Part shown: positions 1 through 8,489 of the stretch, piece after piece | Layout: every line of letters begins with the position of its first letter | How positions within the stretch are numbered: position 1 is the first letter of the stretch | Program-made: the position numbers and the translations under genes | Notes under the pieces: generated by a model | Seen by the model: the letters and a program-made list of their open reading frames with translations, nothing else | Database searches by the model: none | What the model was told of the DNA's origin: nothing | Assembly: GCF_900198655.1 (NCBI RefSeq) | Contig: NZ_FZPO01000036.1 | Span: 1-55,020 of the forward strand | Direction of reading: 5' to 3' | DNA: 55,020 bases | Source: Helicobacter equorum | GTDB lineage: Bacteria > Campylobacterota > Campylobacteria > Campylobacterales > Helicobacteraceae

Positions 1-120
1 TTAGGAAGATTGCCAAATGTCAAGGAGTATTTAGACCTTGTTCCTACCAAACTTAAAGGCAAAGAAAATAATGTTTATACATACCTAAACTTCGATAAAA
101 TCGAAGACTTCAGCCTCTAA
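1..120 (+). CDS. 3' end of an unrecognised protein gene (partial)
   Basis: An open frame enters from the left edge and ends with TAA at 118-120, giving the last 39 residues (ending KIEDFSL). No motif in this tail identifies the family. It is followed directly by a strong hairpin and converges on the methyltransferase gene. The frame has no internal stop and ends just before the terminator, which supports a real gene end, but its function cannot be stated. Confidence 0.55.
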   Translation, partial: LGRLPNVKEYLDLVPTKLKGKENNVYTYLNFDKIEDFSL

Positions 121-127
121 TTTCAAC

Positions 128-165
128 AAGCAATAGGCTTTTAGCCTTATTGCTTATATGTTTTT
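128..165. terminator. Bidirectional intrinsic terminator between convergent genes
   Basis: The arms AAGCAATAGGC (128-138) and GCCTTATTGCTT (144-155) pair almost perfectly, with one bulged T and a 5-nt loop. A T-run follows on the plus strand (161-165). The hairpin sits just after the partial gene's stop and overlaps the stop codon of the minus-strand methyltransferase at 154-156, so it probably serves both. Confidence 0.75.
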
Positions 166-1117
166 CTCACTTTTACACGATGTATTTTTCTCATAAACTG
201 CTATAACCGTGTGTCCGTAAGTGTTAGGTGGAATTTGTATCCAACGCTTTCCCAAGATTCCAAATTTATTAATAAATTTCCGTAAGATGCCCTTGTCAAT
301 AAGAGGGGTGGGCAAAAATTTTTTTGCCCACATTATACTTTTGTAGAATTCTCTGTGTTCTGGTTGTATAGGTTCATGATAAAGTTTTATAAGGTGCAAA
401 TCAAAAAGCTTTGCAATATAATGAAGGGTTTTGTCGCTGAATCTAGAAATATGGTGTGGGGGCATATTCAATATACCATTGACACAATCGTGTAAAAACG
501 AATCTTCACTAGGCACAGCAATAATGAGTTTTGGAGTGTTGTTTAATGTATCCCCCCCCCCTAATTGATTGTAAACATGTAATTTGTGATTGTAGAAATG
601 TATGTGGATTACTAACATGCTCCAATACCTGAAAACTACAACTCACATCAAATTTACCACAATGTTCTTTGCAATATTCTTCGATAGGAGTATTTTGGAT
701 TATAATTCCGCGTTTAGCTGCCATTTCTTTAGCCTGTGTGCTAAATTCCAAACCAATATAATTTTCCTTGTGTGGAAGAAACTCCGCAAACGCAGCCTTA
801 CCGCAACCTACTTCCAAAACTTTAGAATCTGGAGCGATAAAATCCTTAGCGTAATGATATTCGTGTTTTTCATCAAAATAATACCAAGGTAAAAGATTGA
901 GAGCATTATAAAATGTATCGTTGCCAGTGGGAATGATTCCATTTTCACAAACAAAAAATCTAAGATCACATTCTTGGCAGTGCATATAGAGCAGATCACT
1001 AGAAACGATGTTTGATATATCTATACCAAAATTTTTTTGGTATAACGCGACAAGATCATCTCTTCGAACACGATCTTGAATGATTGTGGTATTGTGGTGA
1101 CACAAAATACATTGCAT
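154..1117 (-). pseudogene. Class I SAM-dependent methyltransferase, phase-variable and out of frame at a G10 tract
   Basis: The two halves of one methyltransferase lie in different minus-strand frames that meet at a run of ten G (plus-strand C at 552-561). The first half (1117-509) has a Cys-rich N terminus (CILC, CQEC), the SAM motif I sequence VLEVGCGKAAF and the post-motif FQVLEHV. The second half carries IIAVPSEDSF and the NMPPHHISRF stretch typical of Methyltransf_23-type sugar or small-molecule methyltransferases. Nine G would join them into about 320 residues; ten G gives a product of about 202 residues ending shortly after the tract. The start at 1117 is preferred because AAGGAG lies 6 nt upstream; an ATG at 1138 is also in frame but has no such site. 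Listed as pseudogene only because this copy is out of frame. Phase variation is inferred from the tract. The substrate is unknown, with a surface glycan or flagellin sugar plausible. Confidence 0.85.
552..561 (-). repeat. Homopolymeric G10 tract inside the methyltransferase gene
   Basis: Ten consecutive C on the plus strand (G on the coding strand) lie exactly where the methyltransferase changes frame. Poly-G tracts of about this length are the classical slipped-strand phase-variation device in Helicobacter and Campylobacter. Reading the codons across the tract, nine G (or twelve) restores the downstream frame and ten does not. Confidence 0.9.
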
Positions 1118-1138
1118 GGCTAACTCCTTAATATTCAT

Positions 1139-1523
1139 ATATTTCTTTATTATATATCATAAATCTTGAATTTATGATATAGGGGTTGGTGATAAAAAAG
1201 ATTGAAAATTATAGTTTTCATAAATATATTATGCAATAAAATATAAATAGTATAAAAAATACATATTTTGACTGATTGGCTGAATCTAGCAAAATGGATT
1301 GATTGTAAGGGACAAAAAACAATCAAAAATTACAACAGAATTACAACAATAAATGATGACTTTTCTGAGTATATGAGGTCTTGGTCTTCTATCTGGAATG
1401 TAAACAACACCTACTGCAACCTTAGACTATGATAAACGATTACGGCACTTGCGATCAAAGAATTTAAAATCTTAATAACACTCACCCAAAGAAGATACAA
1501 TAATAAAGTTTTGATTGTTTGAT
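1139..1523. other. Intergenic region with a perfect 12-bp inverted repeat
   Basis: About 385 bases without a convincing gene separate the methyltransferase start from tRNA-Met. It holds the palindrome at 1153-1181 described separately and otherwise AT-rich sequence. I read the six frames for gene remnants and recognised none. Confidence 0.5.
1153..1181. promoter_or_regulatory. Perfect inverted repeat upstream of the methyltransferase, possible operator
   Basis: TATATCATAAAT (1153-1164) is followed by CTTGA and then its exact reverse complement (1170-1181). The palindrome ends about 35 bp upstream of the preferred methyltransferase start. It has no T-run and no gene ends next to it on the plus strand, so an operator or 5'-UTR hairpin is more likely than a terminator. 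The regulator is unknown. Confidence 0.4.
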
Positions 1524-1600
<77 letters not shown>

Positions 1601-1632
1601 ACATAAGAAAAATGTTTGAAAGAAAAAGAATA

Positions 1633-1707
1633 TGGCTGGGGTAAAAGGATTCGAACCTCTGAATGCCTGGACCAAAACCAGGTGCCTTACCGCTTGGCGA
1701 TACCCCA
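1633..1707 (-). tRNA. tRNA-Gln (TTG)
   Basis: A 75-nt cloverleaf with CCA encoded. The acceptor stem starts TGGGGTA and closes with TACCCCA before the G discriminator and CCA. The anticodon stem CCTGG/CCAGG encloses the loop TTTTGGT, giving anticodon TTG for CAA/CAG glutamine codons. It is paired with tRNA-fMet downstream. Confidence 0.95.
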
Positions 1708-1779
1708 CCATCGAGATTTAGAAACTGAAAGTGCGTATTATAGTGATTTACTTCTAAAAAGTCAAGGTATATGTAAAAA

Positions 1780-3225
1780 TTACACGATATAATGCGCACC
1801 TAAGCTTTTTTCTCGTGTTAAAGCTGATTGCACGATATTTTGTGCCACGAGTAGGCGTAACTTTAACATGCGCCCTATGTTAGATTCTAATAACGCTTCA
1901 ATCCCACCAAGCGCAACATTGAGTTTGTCTTTTGAGCGCACAATTCCCACCTTTTCCCACATAATTTTACGTAATACATCCCGCAAATGTGTATCTCCCT
2001 CTTTTTCCAATACACTTTCATCAAAAGGAAAATACCGCTTTGGATTTGCATACATAGTATTAAGAATCTCGCGTGCCGCAATTTTTCCAAATACAAGACC
2101 CTCCAAAAGCGAGTTTGATGCAAGACGATTAGCCCCATGCACGCCATTATATGCACATTCCCCTATGGCATAGAGGTTTGTCATGCCCCGCACTCTTGTT
2201 GTATCATCGCACAAGATTCCACCCATACAATAATGAAACGCTGGAGAAATAGGCACGAGATCGTTTGGTATATCAAGTTTGCATGCACTGAGCTCACGAT
2301 AAATATTAGGAAAGCGCTTGGCAAAAGATTGCTTACTAAATGCTCTCAAATCCAAAAATGCCTCTTGATTATGCTTTTGACAATAATCAACAATTGCCCT
2401 TGCCACAATATCTCTAGGGGCTAATTCTCCTCTAGGGTCATATTCAAATAAAAACTGCTTTCCTTTAGAATCTATGACTTTGCCACCCTCCCCTCGCACT
2501 GCTTCACTAATGAGATATTTACGCGCGGTTTTGGTTTGTACATACACACTAGGGTGAAATTGTAACATCTCCATATGTGCCAATTTTAACCCATGCTCAA
2601 GAATAATTCCATGCACATCACCACCGATTGTATGCGCGTTTGTATGGTATTTAAAAAGCCCTCCAATACCACCACTTGCTAGCACAACATGATCACTATA
2701 AATATGCACCAATCCCTTTTTGGTTTGCACACTGACACCATAGCACCTATCATCTTCTAGTAGCAAATCAATAACACGAGCACTTTTCCAAAGCGTATGC
2801 CCCAAAGAATACATCAAAAATGTATGCAGATTGCGTCCCGTGCCATCACCTCCAGAATGCACGATACGCGCAATAGAATGGCCGCCTTCTTTGGTATAGC
2901 TTAGCGCTCCATTTTCATCTCTATCAAACCCAAATCCATCACTCAATAATTCCTGCAAGATTCCTAGACTTTCTGTGCTTAGTCTCTCTACACTTCTTAC
3001 ATCATTGAGTTGCGATCCTGCAAGGATTGTGTCTTTGACATGGAGTGGTATATCTGCCTTATCTCGCGCAATGGTGATTCCCCCTTGCGCATAAAAGGTA
3101 TTGCACTCCCACGACTGATTTTTGCATAGCAAAAGTACACGCAAATTTTTTGGCAAATGACGCGCACAATATAATCCAGCTACTCCAGCCCCAACAATCA
3201 CGACATCATAATGTAATCTTTCCAT
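1780..3225 (-). CDS. nadB: L-aspartate oxidase NadB
   Basis: This flavoenzyme oxidises L-aspartate to iminoaspartate, the first step of de novo NAD synthesis, which NadA continues. The 481-residue protein starts with a Rossmann FAD site (VVIVGAGVAG, residues 8-17). It has NTFYAQGGI, HSGGDGTGR, the active-site FHPSVY stretch and the family signature ANRLASNSLLEGLVFG. It is somewhat shorter than the E. coli protein (about 540 residues), mostly at the C terminus. AGGA lies upstream of the ATG. It begins 5 nt after the small lipoprotein gene and is probably cotranscribed with it. Family assignment is secure; a succinate dehydrogenase flavoprotein is excluded by length and context. Confidence 0.95.
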   Translation of the reverse strand: MERLHYDVVIVGAGVAGLYCARHLPKNLRVLLLCKNQSWECNTFYAQGGITIARDKADIPLHVKDTILAGSQLNDVRSVERLSTESLGILQELLSDGFGFDRDENGALSYTKEGGHSIARIVHSGGDGTGRNLHTFLMYSLGHTLWKSARVIDLLLEDDRCYGVSVQTKKGLVHIYSDHVVLASGGIGGLFKYHTNAHTIGGDVHGIILEHGLKLAHMEMLQFHPSVYVQTKTARKYLISEAVRGEGGKVIDSKGKQFLFEYDPRGELAPRDIVARAIVDYCQKHNQEAFLDLRAFSKQSFAKRFPNIYRELSACKLDIPNDLVPISPAFHYCMGGILCDDTTRVRGMTNLYAIGECAYNGVHGANRLASNSLLEGLVFGKIAAREILNTMYANPKRYFPFDESVLEKEGDTHLRDVLRKIMWEKVGIVRSKDKLNVALGGIEALLESNIGRMLKLRLLVAQNIVQSALTREKSLGAHYIV

Positions 3226-3230
3226 AAATC

Positions 3231-3446
3231 CTAATCTCCACTATCTTCACTAAGGCTTGTAGGGTGTATGCTATGCACACTTTGGGATTGAAACATCTCT
3301 TGTGAATCTGTATTGACATTTTGCGTCTTATTTGTATCCTCATCTCGCTCATAATAGGGTTTAGACTTATAGCCACAACCTATAACCATACCACATACCA
3401 TCATTAAAAAATATGCTATCATTACGCTATGAAAGATTCTAAGCAT
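3231..3446 (-). CDS. Small LptM-like lipoprotein
   Basis: A 71-residue protein with a hydrophobic signal segment (residues 8-23) and a lipobox ending at Cys24 (MVIGC). It is followed by GYKSKPYYERDED and a polar, disordered C terminus. Lipidation followed by G-x-K/S-x-P-x-Y resembles LptM (YifL), the small lipoprotein that assists LptD maturation in proteobacteria. That parallel is an inference from a very short motif. The ATG at 3446 is preferred over the ATG at 3422 because AAGGGAG lies a few nt upstream of the former. This start makes the gene overlap the divergent gene beginning at 3429 by 18 bp. nadB follows after 4 nt. Confidence 0.6.
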   Translation of the reverse strand: MLRIFHSVMIAYFLMMVCGMVIGCGYKSKPYYERDEDTNKTQNVNTDSQEMFQSQSVHSIHPTSLSEDSGD

Positions 3447-3884
3447 ATTATCTCCCTTCTTAAAGCACAGCCAGAATTTGCAAAACTTCTCATAAAAGAT
3501 GAGATTAATCTCTTTAAGGCTGCGTATCTTACGCCATATTTGCAAGAGCAGATTCTCTTTATTTTTGTCAAAAACCAAACACTTTTTTTTGCTGCCAAGC
3601 ACCCAGCGTTTTGCCAAGAGTTTAATTATACACGCGAGCAGATAATACAGACTTTAAGGCAATATCCGCAAAAATTTCCAACTCTAAGCAAACTTAGCGA
3701 AGCAAAAGCATATGTCCCACGCCACATCTTAGCCCCAAAACCAATCCCCACAACAGAGATTAAACGCTATTTTAGCGAACATTCAAAAGGCATATTTATC
3801 AATCATTCCACCAACCCAGAAATTCACGCACTTTTTGAAAAACTTCGCCTTGCAATTTTGTGCAACCAATCTACCCAAGAGTGA
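3429..3884 (+). CDS. DUF721 (DciA-like) protein
   Basis: A 151-residue protein without signal peptide or membrane segments. The central stretch (LTPYLQEQILFIFVKNQTLFFAAKHPAF, here broken as LTPYLQEQ, LFIFVKN, LFFAAKHPAF) has the pattern of the DUF721/DciA fold: helix, two beta strands, then a helix rich in alanine and aromatic residues. DciA loads the replicative helicase in many bacteria lacking DnaC. Whether this short homologue does so is unknown. No clear ribosome binding site precedes the ATG, and its 5' end overlaps the divergent lipoprotein gene. It converges on the cytochrome gene with a 5-nt gap. Confidence 0.55.
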   Translation: MKDSKHIISLLKAQPEFAKLLIKDEINLFKAAYLTPYLQEQILFIFVKNQTLFFAAKHPAFCQEFNYTREQIIQTLRQYPQKFPTLSKLSEAKAYVPRHILAPKPIPTTEIKRYFSEHSKGIFINHSTNPEIHALFEKLRLAILCNQSTQE

Positions 3885-3889
3885 TAAAG

Positions 3890-4276
3890 TTACCAACCTC
3901 TTGTGATAGTATGGCATACTGTGCAAGAGTGCAAGATCTCTGCGTGAATCTCTGCAGCTTTGAGAATCTGATTATTTTGCAACGCATCTTGAAGGGCTTG
4001 AATATTCTCTTCATCTCGTTTAAGCGTGTTCAACACGATATTTTCCTCCATATTTTGAGAACCATTGAGATAATCATAAATATTATATTTTTTGAATTCG
4101 CCATAGGTTTGTTTAAAGCGTTTGAGTCCTGTAGCAATTTGTCCTCTATCATTATACAAAAAGCCTTTTTGTATAATATTTATGCTGTATTCCATATCTT
4201 GCATTTTTTTGGTAATCTCACTAGCTCCCAAACACACACTTCCTAGCACAAACCCCAAAATCCACAGATACTTCAT
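3890..4276 (-). CDS. Periplasmic monohaem c-type cytochrome
   Basis: A 128-residue protein with an N-terminal signal peptide (MKYLWILGFVLGSVCLGA). The mature part is helical and has a single haem-binding motif CTVCH at residues 118-122, almost at the C terminus. This is the layout of cytochrome c-prime and similar four-helix cytochromes, where the CxxCH lies in the last helix. The start at 4276 is chosen because it begins the signal peptide and has AAGGTG upstream; the open frame extends further but that part looks non-coding. It is convergent with the DUF721 gene. A role in periplasmic electron transfer is inferred; the partner is unknown. Confidence 0.7.
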   Translation of the reverse strand: MKYLWILGFVLGSVCLGASEITKKMQDMEYSINIIQKGFLYNDRGQIATGLKRFKQTYGEFKKYNIYDYLNGSQNMEENIVLNTLKRDEENIQALQDALQNNQILKAAEIHAEILHSCTVCHTITRGW

Positions 4277-4343
4277 AACACACCTTATCTCAAAAATTGA
4301 TGTGGTATTATAGTGTATTCTACATAATGAGTACTTATAATAA

Positions 4344-4359
4344 TGGCACATAATTTGCT
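4344..4359 (+). promoter_or_regulatory. Sigma-54 (RpoN) promoter for the chemoreceptor gene
   Basis: TGGCAC (4344-4349), five bases, then TTGCT (4355-4359). The GG and GC doublets are 12 bp apart, the fixed -24/-12 spacing of RpoN promoters. Transcription would start near 4370, about 25 nt before the ATG at 4395, with AAAGG in the leader. In Helicobacter, RpoN with FlgR drives middle flagellar genes, so this predicts co-expression of the receptor with hook and basal-body genes. Confidence 0.75.
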
Positions 4360-4394
4360 GGATTTTCTCTAAAGAATCTCACAAAAGGCTTAAT

Positions 4395-5963
4395 ATGAAT
4401 CATAATACGATAGCACACACTTCACAAGATTCTCTATCATCACCCAAATATAGCACCAACTTTACACTGCCCTACTCACTAAGAGGCAATCTCATTCTTG
4501 TGAGTGTGTGCTTTGTTGCACTTTTGGGGCTTTGTATATTTTTTGCTACCAATGCCTATCGCGCCACAATCTCTCAAGAACACACACAAAGCCTTAGTGA
4601 TCCACTACTAGCCAGTCAAGATTTATTAGAACAATTTGACTTTATAGGGCAAGTATATGTACGCCTTAGCAATCTACTTACAACCCCTCAAGATTCACAA
4701 AATAGAGCTCTTATTGTTGCTATGCTAAAGAGCTGGAATGAGAGTTTTGTCAAAAATACACAGGACTTACAACCATACTATCAACGCCTTGGTAAAGCAT
4801 TAGAGATAGAATCCAACACAGAATTTGCCACACAGATTCAAGAAATTTTGCAACAAATCTCCCATTTTTTGTTTCAAAAAGCAAATAAAACTATTATGGA
4901 CATCATAAAAGATTGGAATCTTACAAGCCCTGCGGATTCTTCTTTTATAAAAAGTATATTTACTAGCACACAAACTCTCTTTATCACCCTTGCTACCATA
5001 GTTTTAGTTGTGTGTATTATACTTTTTGTGTCTCTTATAAAAATTTTTACTTCATTTACGCACTTAAAGTACGATTGGCAAGGATTTTCTACTCTCATTG
5101 ATGATATGTCTAAACCCACCATTACACAAAACAACACACTAGACACACAAGATATAGGGATTTTTGAACCACTCAAAAAGAGTATACAAACCCTGCATAC
5201 ACACCACACACAATCTTCTCAAAATGGTACTAAATCCAAACTCCCTAGCCAAACGCTAAACACGCTAAAAAGCCAAATGACTTCGTTAGAGCAAAATGCC
5301 TCCAAAAGTCTAGAATCTAGTGGAGATATTCTCCAAATGATCACAGATTCTATGGAGCAAACCACACAATCCCAAGAACAAATCGCCAAAGAACAAGAGC
5401 AATTTCAAAACGCTAGTGAAAGCTTTTCTACTCTCTTTGAAAAATTAAGTGAGAGTATTGAAGTCCAAAATGCCCTTGGTGTAAAACTCACAGATCTTAA
5501 TGGAAGTGTTGTGCAAATCAAAGACATCTTGCAATTTATCGATGATATCGCAAATAGAACGAATCTTTTAGCGTTAAATGCCGCCATTGAAGCAGCAAGA
5601 GCTGGTGAGCACGGAAGAGGGTTCGCCGTAGTGGCTGATGAAGTGCGAAAACTAGCAGAATCTACCCAAAAAAGCCTCAAAGATATTGAAGTTAATATCA
5701 ATCTCTTGGCTGGTAGTATCGATGAGATTTGCCACAATGCACAAGAAAGCACACACACATTTGAAACACTTATCCAAAAAAGCGAGGATTCTAAGCAAAA
5801 TCTTAAAAACATTCAAGATGCACTTCAAGTCATCACACAAAATGTAAGCACACAAAATACTACTACACTCAATCTCTCATCACAAATCCGACATATGATA
5901 CAATCTTACCAACATATACACAGCCTTATCATACAAAGTGCACAATACCTCAAACAAATGTAG
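4395..5963 (+). CDS. Methyl-accepting chemotaxis protein
   Basis: This 522-residue transmembrane chemoreceptor signals to CheA/CheW. There are two membrane segments (about residues 31-53 and 195-216). Between them is a periplasmic sensor of about 140 residues, helical in appearance ([19 protein letters not shown]), as in four-helix-bundle receptors. There is little recognisable HAMP. The cytoplasmic part is a coiled coil with the conserved hairpin tip around residues 384-424 ([20 protein letters not shown] and [16 protein letters not shown]). The ligand cannot be predicted. The gene stands alone behind a sigma-54 promoter, and truB follows 14 nt after its stop on the same strand, so readthrough is possible. 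Confidence 0.93.
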   Translation: MNHNTIAHTSQDSLSSPKYSTNFTLPYSLRGNLILVSVCFVALLGLCIFFATNAYRATISQEHTQSLSDPLLASQDLLEQFDFIGQVYVRLSNLLTTPQDSQNRALIVAMLKSWNESFVKNTQDLQPYYQRLGKALEIESNTEFATQIQEILQQISHFLFQKANKTIMDIIKDWNLTSPADSSFIKSIFTSTQTLFITLATIVLVVCIILFVSLIKIFTSFTHLKYDWQGFSTLIDDMSKPTITQNNTLDTQDIGIFEPLKKSIQTLHTHHTQSSQNGTKSKLPSQTLNTLKSQMTSLEQNASKSLESSGDILQMITDSMEQTTQSQEQIAKEQEQFQNASESFSTLFEKLSESIEVQNALGVKLTDLNGSVVQIKDILQFIDDIANRTNLLALNAAIEAARAGEHGRGFAVVADEVRKLAESTQKSLKDIEVNINLLAGSIDEICHNAQESTHTFETLIQKSEDSKQNLKNIQDALQVITQNVSTQNTTTLNLSSQIRHMIQSYQHIHSLIIQSAQYLKQM

Positions 5964-5977
5964 TTTAGATTCTAGGT

Positions 5978-6853
5978 ATGAAAAATCTTTTACTTGCTGC
6001 ATACAAACCAACAAACATTAGCTCCAATCACTTTTTAACTCACCTAAAAACTCACATAGGCGAGAAAAAAGCAGGTTATAGTGGCACACTTGATCCATTT
6101 GCAAGTGGGCTTTTGGTTATAGGTTTTGGACACCATACGCGCCTTTTACCATTTTTGGAGTTAAATCCTAAACGATATAGGGCGACATTATGGCTTGGTG
6201 CCCACGCACCAAGTCTTGATAGAGATGGTATAGATTCTGTGTGTGAGATAGCTCCTTTTGAGATCACACAGATTATAGAGGTGCTAGATTCACTAAAAGG
6301 CGAGGTATCCTACACGCCTCCACGCTTTAGTGCAAAACATATTAATGGAACTCGTGCCTACAAGCTTGCGCGTGAGGGTATAGAATTTGCGTTACAAACA
6401 AGCACAATGCAAGTTTATGACATCACGCTATGTGCATATAATCACCCATTTTTAAGCTTTGAAGTATATATCTCAAAGGGTGCTTATGTGCGATCTATAG
6501 GCGAGATGATAGCACATAAGCTTGGTGTAAATGGTGCGCTTAGTGCCTTGCATAGAATCTCTGAAGGCTCTATAAGTTTGCACTCTCCCACAACATCTCT
6601 TTTTTATCTCACATTTCATACAATACGCTGTCCTTGTTTCATCATAGATTCCCAAAATACCCTGCTCTACGAAAATCTTGACTTATCGCCATACAAACAT
6701 CTTATTGCCAATGGCGCAAAATTCTCTTTGCAAAACACAAAAAGTGGTGTATATAAAACTTATTTTGAGGATTTTTTTTCTATAATTGAAGTTTTAGCTA
6801 ACAAAGAGGTACGATACCTTTATAATAGGATTCCATATGCTGATACTCTCTAG
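5978..6853 (+). CDS. truB: tRNA pseudouridine-55 synthase TruB
   Basis: TruB isomerises U55 in the T-loop of tRNAs. The catalytic Asp39 lies in the family motif [14 protein letters not shown], preceded by [11 protein letters not shown] and followed by [11 protein letters not shown]. The [14 protein letters not shown] motif appears later. At 291 residues it is normal for the campylobacterotal enzyme. Its last 17 bases overlap the csrA start, so the two genes are probably translationally coupled. The order truB-csrA-ispE suggests one transcript. Confidence 0.95.
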   Translation: MKNLLLAAYKPTNISSNHFLTHLKTHIGEKKAGYSGTLDPFASGLLVIGFGHHTRLLPFLELNPKRYRATLWLGAHAPSLDRDGIDSVCEIAPFEITQIIEVLDSLKGEVSYTPPRFSAKHINGTRAYKLAREGIEFALQTSTMQVYDITLCAYNHPFLSFEVYISKGAYVRSIGEMIAHKLGVNGALSALHRISEGSISLHSPTTSLFYLTFHTIRCPCFIIDSQNTLLYENLDLSPYKHLIANGAKFSLQNTKSGVYKTYFEDFFSIIEVLANKEVRYLYNRIPYADTL

Positions 6854-7070
6854 AAAACAAGATGATGGCGTAATGATAGGCGATGACATAGAAATAAAAA
6901 TCATCTCCATTGACAAAGGCAGTGTGCGACTAGGTTTCAAAGCTCCAACAAATATGCTTATCTTGCGTTCTGAACTCAAAGATGCTATTGCTATGCAAAA
7001 CCAACAAGCATCTATCCACGCTTCAAACGATCTCACTTTACCAAAGGTAGGCACTATCAAAAAGAAATAA
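6837..7070 (+). CDS. csrA: Carbon storage regulator CsrA
   Basis: CsrA is a dimeric RNA-binding protein that blocks or stabilises mRNAs at GGA motifs. In Campylobacterota it represses flagellin translation and is antagonised by FliW. The 77-residue sequence has the canonical start [20 protein letters not shown] and the RNA-contacting region VRLGFKAP, where the usual IGI/APK-type motif sits. The C-terminal tail (about residues 55-77) is longer than in E. coli (61 residues), as usual in this group. No fliW is nearby. The start overlaps truB by 17 nt. Confidence 0.95.
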   Translation: MLILSRKQDDGVMIGDDIEIKIISIDKGSVRLGFKAPTNMLILRSELKDAIAMQNQQASIHASNDLTLPKVGTIKKK

Positions 7071-7071
7071 T

Positions 7072-7866
7072 ATGCAACCCCTTATCCTCAAGAGTTACCC
7101 AAAACTCAATATTTTTCTCAAAATCATCGGTAGGCGAAGCGATGGATTCCATCTCCTCTCATCACGTTTTGTCCTAGCAAAAGGTGCACTTTTTGATACC
7201 ATAAGTATAGAATCTAGCTCCACAGGCTTTGTGCTAGAGGGAGAATTTGGGTGCAAAATAGAATCTAATACAATCTACAAAGCAAAATGTGCCATTAAAG
7301 AACTTGCGCAAAACAAATACAGAGATTCTCGCTTAGTGGCTTTTATAGAATCTCTTAAGGTCTGTGTGCAAAAACGTATACCTGAAGGCGCGGGTTTGGG
7401 CGGTGGAAGTGCAAATGCTGCAAGTTTTGTGCATAGTGTATGCAATCTCTATCATATATCTTTAGATACGCAAGATTATGTGTATATTGCGCAACGATGT
7501 GGGGCTGATGTGGCATTTTTTTTACACCGCTATGAGAGTGCCAATGTCGGTGGCATAGGCGAAGAAGTCATAGCCTTTGAAGAAACTCTCCCCGAATTTG
7601 AAATATTCACACCAAAGATTCTATGCTCCACACCAGCAGTGTATAAGGCCTACGCTACACACACTACTAACTTTAGTCCTTTGCCAACTCAATGGCTTAA
7701 CACAAAAAGCACACAAATCCTACAATCCCATACATTACAAGACCTTAATGATCTCTATATGAGCGCGTGCTCTGTGACTCCAGCATTAAAATCTCTACAC
7801 AAAGATCTTGGTAGTGGTTGGTTTTTTAGCGGAAGTGGTAGTAGCTTTTTTAGACCCAAACTCTAA
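7072..7866 (+). CDS. ispE: 4-diphosphocytidyl-2-C-methyl-D-erythritol kinase IspE
   Basis: A GHMP kinase that phosphorylates CDP-methylerythritol in the MEP isoprenoid pathway. Substrate-binding residues appear in YPKLNIFLKIIGRRSDGFH near the N terminus. The ATP loop PEGAGLGGGSANAA lies at residues 104-117, and the last GHMP motif FFSGSGSSFF closes the protein. The 264 residues match the campylobacterotal family. It starts one base after csrA stops, and its stop overlaps the next start by one base (TAATG). In H. pylori smpB follows ispE, but here smpB lies 45 kb away on the other strand. Confidence 0.95.
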   Translation: MQPLILKSYPKLNIFLKIIGRRSDGFHLLSSRFVLAKGALFDTISIESSSTGFVLEGEFGCKIESNTIYKAKCAIKELAQNKYRDSRLVAFIESLKVCVQKRIPEGAGLGGGSANAASFVHSVCNLYHISLDTQDYVYIAQRCGADVAFFLHRYESANVGGIGEEVIAFEETLPEFEIFTPKILCSTPAVYKAYATHTTNFSPLPTQWLNTKSTQILQSHTLQDLNDLYMSACSVTPALKSLHKDLGSGWFFSGSGSSFFRPKL

Positions 7867-8453
7867 TGCAAGATACAATGAATTGGTGGCGATATGCGTG
7901 TGTGATAGCTTTTTGCACACTAAAAATACCAGCATATCCACAAGAGCAATCAAGCCTTAACATCACTCCGCCTAAAACCTTACAAGAGTATGAATACGCA
8001 GAAGGTGATGAAAGAGGGCGTAATTTTCGCTCACCATATGCAAACCCAAAAGATGGTGTATATTTTTTGGACAAATATATCTCATCGCTAGAAAAATTCT
8101 ATGAAGCCCTCAATCTCAATTCTGCCAAGGGTCAATATGCACACTTTCGTGGCAGAATCCTCATAGATCACAAAACCTATGACTCCCTCTCCCAATCCCA
8201 AAAATCCAAATTTCAAGGTGCAGTTGTGATGAGTCGTGTGTATATTAGTGCATTTCTCAAATATAGTGAATTTGGAGGCGTAGGTATAGGAGGAAAGTTT
8301 CAACCTTCTGATGAAAAAGTTCGGTATTTTAGCGTAGATGGTCGGTATTTTACTGATTTACAAGAGTTTGGTGTGGATCATTTGATATATCTTTTGTGTG
8401 TGCTACCACGCTTTGATAAATGTATTGTATTAGGCATAGGCGAGGAATGGTAA
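7866..8453 (+). CDS. Unknown secreted or periplasmic protein
   Basis: A 195-residue protein that I do not recognise. Its first 25 residues (NWWRYACVIAFCTLKIPAYP) look like a signal peptide or membrane anchor. The rest is soluble, aromatic-rich and glycine-rich, with a FGGVGIGGKF segment and two Cys near the end (LLCVLPRFDKC). No catalytic motif stands out. The ATG overlaps the ispE stop by one base, indicating coupling; an ATG at 7878 is an alternative. It occupies the place next to ispE where smpB sits in H. pylori. Confidence 0.7.
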   Translation: MQDTMNWWRYACVIAFCTLKIPAYPQEQSSLNITPPKTLQEYEYAEGDERGRNFRSPYANPKDGVYFLDKYISSLEKFYEALNLNSAKGQYAHFRGRILIDHKTYDSLSQSQKSKFQGAVVMSRVYISAFLKYSEFGGVGIGGKFQPSDEKVRYFSVDGRYFTDLQEFGVDHLIYLLCVLPRFDKCIVLGIGEEW

Positions 8454-8462
8454 GAGGATTGG

Positions 8463-8484
8463 ATCCCCCAATTTTAAGGGGGAT
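8463..8484. terminator. Hairpin terminator between convergent genes
   Basis: ATCCCCC (8463-8469) and GGGGGAT (8478-8484) pair perfectly around an 8-nt loop. It lies in the 36-bp gap between the converging unknown gene and the outer-membrane protein gene. There is no long T-run on either side, so strength is uncertain. Confidence 0.6.
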
Positions 8485-8489
8485 AAGGA

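Noticed and set aside
4277-4351. N-terminal extension of the cytochrome
   Set aside because: The signal peptide begins at the ATG at 4276 with AAGGTG upstream; the extension overlaps the sigma-54 element of the divergent gene and lacks protein-like composition.
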